Below are positions 16,235 through 24,540 of a DNA stretch of 32,134 bases, one piece after another (position 1 is the first letter of the stretch; every line of letters starts with the position of its first letter). The position numbers and the translations under genes are program-made. Origin of the DNA: Mycobacterium sp. ACS1612 (GTDB lineage Bacteria > Actinomycetota > Actinomycetes > Mycobacteriales > Mycobacteriaceae); contig NZ_LZHZ01000010.1 of the NCBI RefSeq assembly GCF_001667505.1, positions 1 through 32,134 on the forward strand, in the 5' to 3' direction. The notes beneath the pieces were generated by a model. That model saw only the letters and a program-made list of their open reading frames with translations, ran no database searches and had not been told where the DNA came from.

Positions 16235-18472
16235 ATGAGCGCCGAGCAGCCGACCATCATCTATACGCTGACCGACGAGGCGCCGATGCTCGCGACGTAC
16301 TCGTTCCTGCCGATCATCCGGACCTTCACCGAGCCGGCGGGGATCAACGTCGAAAGCAGTGACATCTCGGTGGCGGCGCGCATTCTCGCCGAGTTTTCCG
16401 ACCGGCTGACCGAGGAGCAGTGCGTGCCGGACAACCTGGCCACGCTTGGCGAGCTGACCCACAAGCCGGACACCAACATCATCAAGCTGCCGAACATCAG
16501 CGCGTCGGTGCCGCAGCTGCTGGCCGCCATCAAGGAGCTCAAGGCCAAGGGTTACGACCTGCCCGACTACCCGGGCGACCCGAAGAACGACGAGGAAAAG
16601 GCGATCAAGGAGCGGTACGCCAAGATTCTCGGCAGCGCCGTCAATCCCGTGCTGCGCGAAGGCAATTCCGACCGACGCGCGCCCAAGGCGGTCAAGGAGT
16701 ACGCCCGCAAGCATCCGCACAGCATGGGGGAGTGGTCCCAGGCGTCGCGCACCCACGTCGCGACCATGAAGAAGGGCGACTTCTACCACGGCGAGAAGTC
16801 GATGACGCTGGACACCGACCGCAAGGTCAAGATGGTGCTGGAGACCAAGAGCGGCGAGACGCTGGTGCTCAAGCCGGAGGTGGCCCTCGACGCCGGCGAC
16901 ATCATCGACAGCATGTTCATGAGCCGCAAGGCGCTGTGCGACTTCTTCGAAGAGCAGATCGAGGACGCCTACAAGACCGGCGTGATGTTCTCGCTGCACG
17001 TCAAGGCCACCATGATGAAGGTGAGCCACCCCATCGTGTTCGGCCACGCGGTGAAGGTCTTCTACAAGGAGGCGTTCGCCAAGCATCAGAAGGTGCTCGA
17101 CGAACTCGGCGTCAACGTCAACAACGGGATGAGCGATCTGTACGACAAGATCGCCACGCTGCCCGCCTCGCAGCGTGAGGAGATCATCCAGGACATCCAC
17201 GCCGTGCACGAGCACCGCCCGGAACTGGCGATGGTGGATTCGGCCCGCGGCATCACCAACTTCCATTCGCCCAGCGACGTGATCGTCGACGCGTCGATGC
17301 CTGCCATGATCCGTCTCGGCGGGAAGATGTACGGCGCTGACGGGCGCACCAAGGACACCAAGGCCGTCAACCCGGAGTCCACGTTCAGCCGCATCTACCA
17401 GGAGATGGTCAACTTCTGTAAGACGCACGGCCAGTTCGACCCGACCACGATGGGCACCGTCCCCAACGTCGGGCTGATGGCGCAGCAGGCCGAGGAGTAC
17501 GGGTCGCACGACAAGACGTTCGAGATTCCCGAGGACGGCGTCGCGAACATCGTCGACATCGACACCGGCGAGGTGCTGCTGACACAGAACGTCGAAACCG
17601 GCGACATCTGGCGCATGCCGGTGGTCAAGGACGCGGCGATCCGTGACTGGGTCAAGCTCGCCGTGACCAGGGCACGGGCGTCGGGCATGACTGCGCTGTT
17701 CTGGCTCGACACCGAGCGGCCGCACGAGGTGGAACTGCGACAGAAGGTCAAGGAGTACTTGAAGGACCACGACACCGAGGGCCTTCACATCCAGATCATG
17801 CCGCAGGTGTGGGCCATGCGGTACACGTTGGAGCGGTTGATCCGCGGCCAGGACACCATCGCGGTGACCGGAAACATTCTGCGCGACTACCTGACTGACC
17901 TGTTCCCCATCCTGGAGCTGGGCACCAGCGCGAAGATGCTGTCCATCGTGCCGCTGATGGCCGGTGGCGGCATGTACGAGACCGGGGCGGGCGGTTCGGC
18001 GCCCAAGCATGTCCATCAGCTGGTCGAGGAGAACCACCTGCGCTGGGATTCGCTTGGCGAGTTCCTGGCTCTTGGAGCGTGTTTCGAGGACATCGGCCGC
18101 AAGACGGAAAACAAGAGGGCAACCCTGCTCGGCACCACGCTGGACTCCGCGATCGGGAAGTTGTTGGACAACAACAAGAGCCCGTCGCGCAAGACCGGCG
18201 AGTTGGACAACCGGGGCAGCCAGTTCTATCTCGCCATGTACTGGGCGCAGGAACTGGCCGAGCAGACCGAGGACAAGGAACTGGCCGATCACTTCGCGAA
18301 GCTGGCCAAGACCCTGGCCGACAACGAGGACGCCATCGTGTCGGAACTTGCTGAGGTACAAGGCAAGTCGGTGGATATCGGCGGCTACTACTACCCGGAT
18401 CCGGAGAAGACCACGGCGGTGATGCGGCCGAGCAAGACGCTGAATTCGGCACTGGAGTCGGCAAAGATCTGA
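16235..18472 (+). CDS. icd2: monomeric NADP-dependent isocitrate dehydrogenase
   Basis: 745 residues, the length of the ~80 kDa monomeric IDH (Rv0066c in M. tuberculosis). It oxidatively decarboxylates isocitrate to 2-oxoglutarate with NADP+ in the cytosol. Family signatures run along the protein: [20 protein letters not shown] at the start, [21 protein letters not shown] (isocitrate-binding Ser/Asp/Arg region), [51 protein letters not shown], and [20 protein letters not shown] near the NADP site. A strong GGGAGAAG lies before ATG 16235. The stop is two bases from the start of a second, unrelated NADP-IDH gene. It is divergent from metY over 228 non-coding bases after the riboswitch. Confidence 0.97.
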   Translation: MSAEQPTIIYTLTDEAPMLATYSFLPIIRTFTEPAGINVESSDISVAARILAEFSDRLTEEQCVPDNLATLGELTHKPDTNIIKLPNISASVPQLLAAIKELKAKGYDLPDYPGDPKNDEEKAIKERYAKILGSAVNPVLREGNSDRRAPKAVKEYARKHPHSMGEWSQASRTHVATMKKGDFYHGEKSMTLDTDRKVKMVLETKSGETLVLKPEVALDAGDIIDSMFMSRKALCDFFEEQIEDAYKTGVMFSLHVKATMMKVSHPIVFGHAVKVFYKEAFAKHQKVLDELGVNVNNGMSDLYDKIATLPASQREEIIQDIHAVHEHRPELAMVDSARGITNFHSPSDVIVDASMPAMIRLGGKMYGADGRTKDTKAVNPESTFSRIYQEMVNFCKTHGQFDPTTMGTVPNVGLMAQQAEEYGSHDKTFEIPEDGVANIVDIDTGEVLLTQNVETGDIWRMPVVKDAAIRDWVKLAVTRARASGMTALFWLDTERPHEVELRQKVKEYLKDHDTEGLHIQIMPQVWAMRYTLERLIRGQDTIAVTGNILRDYLTDLFPILELGTSAKMLSIVPLMAGGGMYETGAGGSAPKHVHQLVEENHLRWDSLGEFLALGACFEDIGRKTENKRATLLGTTLDSAIGKLLDNNKSPSRKTGELDNRGSQFYLAMYWAQELAEQTEDKELADHFAKLAKTLADNEDAIVSELAEVQGKSVDIGGYYYPDPEKTTAVMRPSKTLNSALESAKI

Positions 18473-18474
18473 CG

Positions 18475-19698
18475 ATGGCCAAGATCAAGGTCGAGGGCAC
18501 GGTCGTGGAACTCGACGGGGATGAGATGACCCGCGTCATCTGGAAGATGATCAAGGACAAGCTCATCCTGCCCCACCTTGACGTCAATCTCGACTACTAC
18601 GACCTCGGCATCGAGCATCGAGATCAGACCGACGACCAGGTCACGATCGACGCGGCCGAAGCCATCAAGCGTCACGGTGTCGGCGTGAAATGCGCGACCA
18701 TCACGCCCGACGAGGCCCGCGTCAAGGAGTTCAACCTCAAGAAGATGTGGCTCTCGCCCAACGGAACCATCCGAAACATCCTGGGCGGCACCATCTTCCG
18801 CGCGCCGATAGTCATCGAGAACGTGCCGCGGCTGGTGCCGGGCTGGACCAAGCCGATCGTCATCGGCAGGCACGCGTTCGGCGACCAATACCGCGCCGAC
18901 AACTTCAAGGTCGACAAACCCGGCACCTTCACCGTCAGCTTCACCCCGGATGACGGCAGTGAGCCGATCGTGCACGACGTCGTGCACATCCCCGAGGGGG
19001 GCGGCGTGATGATGGGGATGTACAACTTCCGCAAGTCCATCCAGGACTTCGCCCGCTCGTCGTTCAACTATGGGCTGCAACAGAAATACCCGGTCTACCT
19101 GTCGACCAAGAATACGATCCTCAAGGGCTACGACGGGATGTTCAAGGACGAGTTCGCCCGCATCTTCGACGAGGAGTACAAGGACGAGTTCGAGGCCGAG
19201 GGCCTGACCTACGAGCATCGCCTGATCGACGACATGGTCGCGTCGTGCCTGAAGTGGGAGGGCGGGTACGTCTGGGCGTGCAAGAATTACGACGGCGATG
19301 TGCAGTCCGACCTCGTCGCCCAGGGCTACGGCTCACTGGGCCTGATGACGTCGGTGTTGTTGACGCCCGACGGCAAGACCGTCGAGGCGGAGGCCGCGCA
19401 TGGCACCGTCACCCGTCACTACCGGCAGTACCAGCAGGGCAAGCCCACGTCGACGAACCCGATCGCGTCGATCTTCGCGTGGACACGCGGGCTGGCGCAC
19501 CGCGGCAAGCTGGACAACACGCCTGATGTGATCAAGTTCGCAACCACGTTGGAGCACAGCGTGATCGGCACCGTCGAAGGCGGTCAGATGACCAAGGACC
19601 TGGCGCTGCTGATCGGCGACGGCCAGCCGTGGCAGACCAGCGAGGAGTTTCTCGACAGCATCGCCGCCGACTTCAAGAAGGCGCTCGACGCTAGCTGA
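18475..19698 (+). CDS. icd1: homodimeric NADP-dependent isocitrate dehydrogenase (eukaryote-like type II)
   Basis: 407 residues, like Rv3339c. It catalyses the same reaction as icd2 but has a different fold. [20 protein letters not shown] is the start of the eukaryotic-type [24 protein letters not shown] carries the isocitrate-binding SxNxxxR site, [12 protein letters not shown] follows, and [30 protein letters not shown] holds the metal-binding Asp residues. [17 protein letters not shown] is the NADP-binding loop. Only two bases separate it from icd2, so the two isozymes should be on one transcript. In M. tuberculosis the two genes are far apart, so their pairing is a notable arrangement. 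Its 3' end overlaps the convergent hydrolase gene by eight bases. Confidence 0.97.
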   Translation: MAKIKVEGTVVELDGDEMTRVIWKMIKDKLILPHLDVNLDYYDLGIEHRDQTDDQVTIDAAEAIKRHGVGVKCATITPDEARVKEFNLKKMWLSPNGTIRNILGGTIFRAPIVIENVPRLVPGWTKPIVIGRHAFGDQYRADNFKVDKPGTFTVSFTPDDGSEPIVHDVVHIPEGGGVMMGMYNFRKSIQDFARSSFNYGLQQKYPVYLSTKNTILKGYDGMFKDEFARIFDEEYKDEFEAEGLTYEHRLIDDMVASCLKWEGGYVWACKNYDGDVQSDLVAQGYGSLGLMTSVLLTPDGKTVEAEAAHGTVTRHYRQYQQGKPTSTNPIASIFAWTRGLAHRGKLDNTPDVIKFATTLEHSVIGTVEGGQMTKDLALLIGDGQPWQTSEEFLDSIAADFKKALDAS

Positions 19699-20533
19699 TC
19701 GCCTCGCGCGGCGGCGGTGATGCGTAGCGGTCGACGAAGTCGACGATCAGATCGGCGATCCGTTGCGGCGCTTCGAACATCGGGATGTGCCCGACGTCGT
19801 CGAGATGGGTGATCTCGGTGCTGGCGGGCAGGTGGGCGGTGAAGTGCCGGGTGAACCGGGGATGCGGCAGCACGTGGTCCTTCTCGCAGATGACCAGATG
19901 CGTCGGCGTGCTGCCCTCGGCCAGCTCCATCAGACCCGGCAGCAGCAGGGACTTCACCAACAGCTGGTAGTACGCCGGGCAGTGGGTGACGTCGTCGATG
20001 ATGTCGCGCCACTGTTCGTCGGTGAGGCGGTCGGGGCGCGCGCTGATCGGCACGTAGCCGAGCTGGCGGACATACGGCAGTCGCAGCGACCGCTGGCCGA
20101 GGACCATCGCGACCAGCCACACCGGAAGGCCGGCCAGGAACTTGCCCACGATCTCGAACTTGGCGGGGGTGTAGCGGCTCCACCCGCCCGCGGGCGCGAT
20201 ACCTGTCAGCGTGCGCGCGCGGCCGCGGCGCTCCAGTTCGAACGCGACCCAGCCGCCCAGCGAGTTGCCGACGATGTGCGCGGTGTCCCAGCCCAGGGCG
20301 TCCATCCGACGTTCCATGTCGTCGGCCAGTTCGGCGGTGTCCAGGAAGAACCGGCCCTTCACGCCGCCGTTGTGGCCGGGCATGGTGGGGGCGAGCACCT
20401 CGTAGCCCGTGTCAGCAATCAGTGGGGCGACGCCTTTCCACACGTTCTGGGACATCATGAACGGATGCAGCAAAAGGATCGGCTCGCCGGAGCCAAGGTG
20501 GATCGGTGCGCGCTCGGTCATGTGCCCGACCAT
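19691..20533 (-). CDS. alpha/beta hydrolase
   Basis: 280 residues from ATG 20533; ATG 20521 (MTERAPIH) is nearly as good. [19 protein letters not shown] is the first strand and oxyanion region. [20 protein letters not shown] gives the nucleophile elbow [20 protein letters not shown] carries the Asp region, and [21 protein letters not shown] the catalytic His. The substrate cannot be told from sequence. At this place between icd1 and trpS, M. tuberculosis has Rv3337/Rv3338, which I recall as hydrolase fragments, so this looks like the intact form. No clear ribosome-binding site precedes either start. It faces the xthA 5' remnant across about 60 bases. Confidence 0.88.
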   Translation of the reverse strand: MVGHMTERAPIHLGSGEPILLLHPFMMSQNVWKGVAPLIADTGYEVLAPTMPGHNGGVKGRFFLDTAELADDMERRMDALGWDTAHIVGNSLGGWVAFELERRGRARTLTGIAPAGGWSRYTPAKFEIVGKFLAGLPVWLVAMVLGQRSLRLPYVRQLGYVPISARPDRLTDEQWRDIIDDVTHCPAYYQLLVKSLLLPGLMELAEGSTPTHLVICEKDHVLPHPRFTRHFTAHLPASTEITHLDDVGHIPMFEAPQRIADLIVDFVDRYASPPPREAIS

Positions 20534-20594
20534 AAAGGTGATACCGGCGGTATCGCAAGCTGCACTTCTGCGACCTCGGGTACGGTCTGGCCCC

Positions 20595-21020
20595 GTGATC
20601 GTCACGACCATCAACGTCAACGGTGTGCGCGCCGCGATCAAGCAGCGCTCGCAGACCAACCTGGGTCTGCTGCCGTGGCTGGCCGAAACGAAGGCTGACG
20701 TGGTGTGCCTGCAAGAGACCCGCGCCGACGACGACCAACTGGCCGCCGCATTGGCGCCCGCGCTGCCCGACGGCTGGCATCTGGCGTCGGCGCCGCCCGG
20801 GTTGGGCGGCTCGAATCTCGGACGCTTCGCCGCGGGCTGCCACGGCTGTGCCGTGCTGGCCCAGTGCCGGGCCTGGGCGCTGAGCCAGTACGAGATCTAC
20901 GGGGTGTGGGGCGGGCTCTCGGAGAACGACCGCTCGGCGATCTGGAAGGGCCGCGCCCCCAGGCGCAGCTACCTGCGCAGGCCCAAGCGCCCGCGCCGAC
21001 CCCGGGTCACCGCGGCTTAG
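20595..21020 (+). CDS. xthA: chimeric ORF: exodeoxyribonuclease III N-terminus fused to WhiB C-terminus
   Basis: 141 codons. Residues 1-~68 are the start of ExoIII: MIVTTINVNGVRAAI, WLAETKADVVCLQETRAD with the metal-binding Glu at 41, and LPDGWHLASA. The sequence then switches without a stop or frame change to WhiB: GCHGCAVLAQCRAWAL, with three of the four cluster cysteines as C82-x2-C85-x5-C91, the turn GVWGGLSENDR, and a basic tail. The rest of ExoIII (GDxN and SDH active-site parts) is gone from here; its end reappears near 24530. GTG 20595 follows TACGGT at leaderless spacing. The product cannot be an active nuclease. A fourth Cys, C38, comes from the ExoIII part, so cluster binding is imaginable but speculative. 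Confidence 0.75.
   Translation: MIVTTINVNGVRAAIKQRSQTNLGLLPWLAETKADVVCLQETRADDDQLAAALAPALPDGWHLASAPPGLGGSNLGRFAAGCHGCAVLAQCRAWALSQYEIYGVWGGLSENDRSAIWKGRAPRRSYLRRPKRPRRPRVTAA
20814..21020 (+). pseudogene. 3' part of a phage-type whiB gene
   Basis: About 68 codons matching the WhiB fold from its second cysteine onward: C-x2-C-x5-C, then YEIYGVWGGLSENDRSAIWKG, then an Arg-rich DNA-binding tail. The N-terminal region with the first iron-sulfur cysteine and the original start are missing, replaced by xthA sequence. WhiB proteins bind a 4Fe-4S cluster and regulate transcription with SigA; many mycobacteriophages carry one. Because the neighbouring genes are phage structural remnants, a phage origin is likelier than a displaced chromosomal copy, but this is inference. 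Confidence 0.75.
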
Positions 21021-21077
21021 CGACCCCGGTTCCGGCAGCGCTCCGAAGAGACTCCCCGTCCGTGCTGCTCCTGACTT

Positions 21078-21803
21078 CTACACCGCAAACCCGCCCTGTT
21101 GGATCTGTATAAGGGCCGCGTTTAAGTTGAATAAAAGGCTGTTTAAGTCTGGTGTCAGGAAGGGATTGGGCAGGAATCCCGGCACGAACGCTGGTCCGGT
21201 CGGCACTACTTCGGTCAGCGGGCTGACGGGCGCGAAGCCGCCGAAGGGATCGCCGCCGATCACCCCGGTGAGCGGGCTGGCGATGTCTGCGCGGAAGTCC
21301 GGTGCGGCGTCGGTACCTGGCTGAGCGGAGCGTACCTGCCGTTGTGTGGGCGCGACCGGCGCTGATTCGACATTGCCCTTGTCGACATTGCCTTTGTCGC
21401 CACAGTCACTGCCGGTGGTGTCTGCAGCCTTGACGGTGTTGTTGTGGTGTGCGGGCTTGTTGCCCGAGCCCGAAGCCTCACCCGAGCCAGTGGCATCCGA
21501 GTTGCCCTGCCTGTGCGCACCCGAACGCCCTTTGTGGCCGGACCATGCATGGTGGGACGAGGACGGCCCACTGGCCCCCTCGGACCTCGAAGAGTCGGAG
21601 TCCGACCTGTCCGCGGAGGCGATGCCGCCGCCCAGCGAGGTGGCCAGGCCCATACCGACTCCCAGCATCACCGCCAGCGCACCCACTCGCCCGATCCCCT
21701 TCGCGAACCGAAACTCTCCCGTGGAATCCTGCCGACGTGAACCATTGGACGCGGACGGCGATATCGGCGTTCGCCGCATCCGCGGCGCATGAGTATGAGT
21801 CAT
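21078..21803 (-). CDS. mycobacterial exported Ser/Gly-rich protein
   Basis: 241 residues from ATG 21803, which has GGGGG just upstream. After a basic stretch, residues ~33-64 (FAKGIGRVGALAVMLGVGMGLATSLGGG) form an extended hydrophobic signal ending near IASADRS. The phrase GRVGALAV.LGVG is common at the start of large mycobacterial surface proteins. Residues ~65-160 are low-complexity Ser/Asp/Gly/His/Lys, probably disordered and outside the cell. The C-terminus has a Pro/Phe-rich stretch (PFGGFAPVSPL, FVPGFLPNPFLTPDLNSLL) and no recognised domain. Function is unknown. It looks like host rather than phage sequence, so it may be cargo or a piece caught in the rearrangement. Confidence 0.6.
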   Translation of the reverse strand: MTHTHAPRMRRTPISPSASNGSRRQDSTGEFRFAKGIGRVGALAVMLGVGMGLATSLGGGIASADRSDSDSSRSEGASGPSSSHHAWSGHKGRSGAHRQGNSDATGSGEASGSGNKPAHHNNTVKAADTTGSDCGDKGNVDKGNVESAPVAPTQRQVRSAQPGTDAAPDFRADIASPLTGVIGGDPFGGFAPVSPLTEVVPTGPAFVPGFLPNPFLTPDLNSLLFNLNAALIQIQQGGFAV

Positions 21804-21875
21804 TCCCCCGATCCTTTCTGCAAGGGGGCGCGTCGAGCTGGCGCGCTTGCTGAAGCCCACAAAGGTACGCCGACG

Positions 21876-22031
21876 TCAAGGAACTTCACAGAAGCCATAC
21901 AGGGATGGGCAGTCTATTACTTGCGCCTCGCAACATGGGCAGCCGTTGACCAGGACAAAGCGCGCAACGAACGGCCTGATTGCCGACCCGATTGCTACCT
22001 GTCGGCAAGACCTACACCTCCATAGGCGTGG
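21876..22031 (-). other. short Cys-rich reading frame without a clear start
   Basis: In one minus-strand frame that runs on from the connector's end, about 50 codons read WRCRSCRQVAIGS, later VNGCPCCEAQVIDCPS and LYGFCEVP, then stop at 21876. The spacing C-x2-C, then C-P-C-C, resembles a zinc ribbon, which phages often encode. However, no ATG, GTG or TTG in this frame lies between the connector stop and the first cysteine. It may be the tail of a longer lost gene or chance. Confidence 0.25.
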
Positions 22032-22039
22032 AGGCAGTA

Positions 22040-22392
22040 CTACTTGGCGCGTTCGCGATACCGGTTTAGGCAGTACAGTTCGGCCAGCGACCATCCGAAC
22101 GGCGGGCCGTGCTGCACCGTGAGGGCGCCCATCGTCTCCGCCTTTAGCCCGTTCGGGTTGCTCAACAACCGCGCTGCCGCTGACAGCACCACGGCGGCGG
22201 TATCCTCGGCGACTGTCTGCCCGTCCCACCCGACACCTCGGGTGTAGGAGCGCGCCTGCGCGGCGACGATACTCAACACAGCGTGGAGCCGGTCGAGGTC
22301 GGCGTTCGCCATTCCCAGGTAGCCCGCCAGATACTCGGCGGCGGAATCGCCACCGAATGTGGTCGGCAGGGTGAAGGGAAAGCTGTGGACAC
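22040..22392 (-). pseudogene. phage head-tail connector-like gene, probably frameshifted near its start
   Basis: The clear coding part is 90 residues from ATG 22312, with LDRLHAVLSIVAAQARSYTRG and EDTAAVVLSAAARLLSNPNG, the helical pattern of phage head-tail connector (gp6/Gp15-like) proteins. Coding-like sequence continues upstream in the same frame (FTLPTTFGGDSAAEYLAGYLG), but that frame has no start there. A GTG at 22392, immediately after the capsid stop and with GAGG five bases before it, opens the other frame (VSTAF). The total of 353 bases is one short of a multiple of three. A one-base deletion in or near the TTTCCC run would join the two. A shortened protein could still start at 22312. 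Confidence 0.6.
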
Positions 22393-23268
22393 TTAGGCCT
22401 CGGTCAGGAGTGTGACGGCGTGAGCCTGCAGAAGCGCAGTGTCATAACGGGTTACGATGCGGATGCCCACGGAGTCGTAATCACCCCATGTTTGGTCGAG
22501 CACTTTGACCTCCGAATCGACGTCCCTCACGACGACAACCTTGCTGAAGTCCACCAGCGCCACCCTGTTCTTGGTGGAGACGGCGGGAATGTTGTCGGTG
22601 ATGATGACCGGCAGACCGAACACTTGGAAAGCGGCGCCGTTCTGGATCGTGCTGGGGTCAAACAGGTATTGCCGGAAGTCCTGGTCTGAGGTCTCGCCGG
22701 GGCTGGCGATCTTGAGCTTGCGCAGGGCGGCGAATGTCGCTGGGGTCATCACCCATTGGGATCGGGAAACATGGTTGGCCTGAGCGGTCGCCATGCCATC
22801 GATCAATGAGTCTGCATCGGTCAGATCGAGTGTGCCGGTGGCGATTCCGGTAGCACGGAGGATGCCCTTAATCGTGTTGGATGATCCGGTGCCGTCCCAC
22901 AGTGCAGCATCCAACGCGTTGGCCACATCGGTGATCAGGCGTTGGCGGAGAACGGTGTCGAGCCCGACAACGGACTGGCGGAGAAGTTCGTTCGATACCC
23001 GCGCCAACACCTTGAGAGACTTCAAAGTGCTTGGGAGAAGGGTCACCTCGTCAAAGCCGACATCTCCGTCGGCAATCTGAGACCCCTCAGCCACGAACCC
23101 GGCGGTTACGCCGTTGGTGATGCGGGGCACGCGTACGGAGTCGTTGGAGTCCAGGATGGTTGGACCGGCGGCCAGAAACGTGCTGGCCTGTTCTAGGGGT
23201 TGGACAAGTAGCTGCGCTACCTGAGATTTGAGCAGCGTTGTATTACTGCCGGTGACCTTAATGGCCAT
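22393..23268 (-). CDS. HK97-fold phage major capsid protein
   Basis: 291 residues, intact, ATG 23268 with AGGA 11 bases upstream. The pattern is that of the HK97-type (phage_capsid) family: an N-terminal part with VPRITNGVTAGFVAEGSQIADGD leading into the P-domain strands, VTLLPSTLKSLKVLARVSNELLRQS (spine helix region), DVANALDAALWDGTGSSNTIKGIL, WVMTPATFAALRKLK, FGLPVIITDNIPA, and a final GIRIVTRYDTALLQAHAVTLLTEA strand. It has little N-terminal delta domain, and a separate scaffold-like gene lies upstream, consistent with phages that use a free scaffold. It builds the head shell in a complete phage; here no portal or terminase remains, so packaging is not possible from this locus. Confidence 0.92.
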   Translation of the reverse strand: MAIKVTGSNTTLLKSQVAQLLVQPLEQASTFLAAGPTILDSNDSVRVPRITNGVTAGFVAEGSQIADGDVGFDEVTLLPSTLKSLKVLARVSNELLRQSVVGLDTVLRQRLITDVANALDAALWDGTGSSNTIKGILRATGIATGTLDLTDADSLIDGMATAQANHVSRSQWVMTPATFAALRKLKIASPGETSDQDFRQYLFDPSTIQNGAAFQVFGLPVIITDNIPAVSTKNRVALVDFSKVVVVRDVDSEVKVLDQTWGDYDSVGIRIVTRYDTALLQAHAVTLLTEA

Positions 23269-23374
23269 GAGTGAATACGTCCTAAAAGAAACGAAAAGTC
23301 AGATGGGGATTGACTTCTCGCCACCCGGACGAAAGGTCGAGAATAGGGAGGCACCCGGCCTCTACCTACGTATA

Positions 23375-23391
23375 GCTTAGCACAGCTAAGC
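23375..23391. other. 7-bp hairpin overlapping the scaffold stop codon
   Basis: GCTTAGC-ACA-GCTAAGC is a perfect seven-base stem with a three-base loop. It includes the TAG of the scaffold gene and lies ~107 bases before the capsid start. There is no U-tract. It might stabilise or attenuate mRNA between the scaffold and the highly expressed capsid gene. Confidence 0.45.
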
Positions 23392-23838
23392 GAAGTTCTT
23401 GAGGATGCCCAACAGATTCACCGGCTCCTTAGCGGTGCCGCGAACACCCTGCCCGATGTCACCGATGGGCTTGCGGGACCGCAGGTGCGGTTTCTGCTGG
23501 AGTAGCTCTTCAATGGCGGCGTTCAGCGCCTCGGGGTCATCCAGCAGATCGGCGTCCCTGGTGGGGTCGAACTCGAGGTCTGCCGGATCAGCCAGTCGCC
23601 CGGTTGCCCGCACTAGTTCGGTGTGCAGCCGGTGCGCCAGTTCGTCGGCCCGTTGTCCGCGTACGCGAAGCTTGGCGTTCTCGTCGCGAAGTTTCTCCAC
23701 GTAGGACCGCGAGAATGTGTCGGCGTTCTCCTCGTCGGTGTTCACGGTCTCCGGAGGGTCGACCTCTGCGGCGGCGTCGGCCTCGGTGGCCTCCACCTCG
23801 CTGGAGGTTTCCACGTTCTCAGTGGTGTTGTCGTCCAT
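23386..23838 (-). CDS. phage scaffold-like protein
   Basis: 150 residues, very acidic N-terminal half rich in Glu/Asp/Thr/Ala (TSSEVEATEADAAAEVDPPE), then SYVEKLRDENAKLRVRGQRADELAHRLHTELV, a helix with coiled-coil character. The C-terminus (PHLRSRKPIGDIGQGVRG) is basic. This charge layout and its place between portal and major capsid are typical of capsid scaffolding proteins in mycobacteriophages, although sequence conservation in the class is low. ATG 23838 is chosen because the acidic domain begins there. The end of the portal frame overlaps this start by 20 bases, as in compact phage operons. Confidence 0.75.
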   Translation of the reverse strand: MDDNTTENVETSSEVEATEADAAAEVDPPETVNTDEENADTFSRSYVEKLRDENAKLRVRGQRADELAHRLHTELVRATGRLADPADLEFDPTRDADLLDDPEALNAAIEELLQQKPHLRSRKPIGDIGQGVRGTAKEPVNLLGILKNFA

Positions 23839-24058
23839 AAAAAGGGCCTCTGATTCGCCTTCTAAGCGATGTTCTCGGGTGGGGCTGGTAGAGATGGGTT
23901 GCCTCAGTGGCGAGGTTGCGCAATTCGGCGGCAACCTCGTCGTCGGTGTATCCCAACCGCTTCAGGGTGGTGGTGCGCGACAGAATCCCCGCCGCGAAAA
24001 GCTTCTGGGCGGCGTCGGCGGTTTGGGTCTGACTCTGTGTGTCGGCGGGCGCCCATTG
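23819..24058 (-). pseudogene. C-terminal end of a phage portal protein gene
   Basis: About 79 codons are left. TADAAQKLFAAGILSRTTTL, then KRLGYTDDEVAAELRNLATE, match the C-terminal helices of SPP1-gp6-like portal proteins of mycobacteriophages. The frame is closed by a TAG at 24061-24059, just upstream of the first similar residues, so the remaining ~400 codons are lost and the junction lies near 24060. The stop at 23821-23819 is inside the scaffold gene, a natural overlap. With no start codon of its own, it should not be translated. Confidence 0.7.
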
Positions 24059-24073
24059 CTAGAAAGGTTGAAG

Positions 24074-24307
24074 ATGGATCGCAGCCTGCAAGCACGGCTG
24101 GCGTCCCACGTGTCGTGGGTTAACACCGAAGACCGCACTGCCCGCACGGCGAAAGCTCGGCGGGCGCTGGAGGAGAAATTTCCACGCGAAGCTGGCGGGG
24201 ACCCGCAACGGGCCCAGTCGCTACGCAAGGCCCACTATGCCCGTATGGCGCACAAAAGTGTGATGGCCCGCCGCGCTAGATCCGGTCGCCGCGACGAAGA
24301 CGCTTAG
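24074..24307 (+). CDS. small basic helical protein of mycobacterial prophages
   Basis: 77 residues. ATG 24074 follows AGAAAGG at a good distance, so it looks expressed. The sequence MDRSLQARLASHVSWVNTED, RTARTAKARRALEEKFPRE, RAQSLRKAHYARMAHKSVM, ARRARSGRRDEDA is rich in Arg/Ala and should be all helix with a strongly positive face, suggesting nucleic-acid binding. I recall similar small proteins near integrases in mycobacterial prophages, but no function is known to me. Its 3' end overlaps the integrase fragment's end by 32 bases, convergently. The gene begins just beyond the portal-deletion junction. Confidence 0.6.
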   Translation: MDRSLQARLASHVSWVNTEDRTARTAKARRALEEKFPREAGGDPQRAQSLRKAHYARMAHKSVMARRARSGRRDEDA

Positions 24308-24540
24308 CGGCCTCTCGCGCCCGCTGATCGGCGGCACTGGCCCCGTAACGCTCCAGCATGGTGTCCGACTTCCAGCCCATCAACCGTTTCAGATCACGTT
24401 CCTGCCCACCCGCCATCAGGAAATCGTGGGCGTTGGTATGCCGAAACCGGTGCGGGTAAACGGATTCCGGGTCCAGACCCGCCATGTCCGCGCGCACCTT
24501 CACGCGTTTGCGAACCCCATCTGTGCTGAGCCGGCCGCCG
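24276..24540 (-). pseudogene. C-terminal catalytic fragment of a tyrosine integrase
   Basis: About 85 codons. YPHRFRHTNAHDFLMAGGQE holds the HxxR box, LKRLMGWKSDTMLERYGAS has the W in place of the second His and the nucleophilic Tyr, and RAREAAKRLRRGDRI ends the protein. The N-terminal arm and core domains and the first catalytic Arg are missing. Upstream of ~24535 the sequence is xthA in the opposite orientation. An open frame continues through xthA but this is a high-GC antisense effect. The enzyme cannot be active, so the remnant cannot excise itself. Confidence 0.8.

Larger units (their letters stand above)
20800..24535. mobile_element. decayed, rearranged prophage remnant interrupting xthA
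   Basis: Between the two xthA pieces lie a WhiB fragment, an exported protein, head-tail connector, major capsid, scaffold, portal fragment, a small basic gene and an integrase fragment. The minus-strand order portal-scaffold-capsid-connector is the standard siphovirus head order. There is no terminase, protease, tail, lysis or replication gene. Three genes (portal, integrase, WhiB) are cut mid-sequence, and roughly 100 codons of xthA are missing, so this is not a clean integration. I saw no flanking direct repeat that would mark attL/attR. Boundaries are estimated from where protein resemblance changes. Confidence 0.75.

Noticed and set aside
16130..18361. A 700-codon open frame antisense to icd2
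   Set aside because: High-GC coding DNA often leaves the opposite strand open. The plus strand encodes a full-length, well-conserved isocitrate dehydrogenase and the antisense protein has the compositional look of a shadow (His, Val, Arg, Leu rich, no domain).
20800..24535. An intact phage satellite or capsid-forming island
   Set aside because: The integrase lacks its N-terminal half and first catalytic Arg, the portal is cut, no regulator, primase or packaging gene is present, and xthA has lost internal codons. A functional satellite would not show these breaks.
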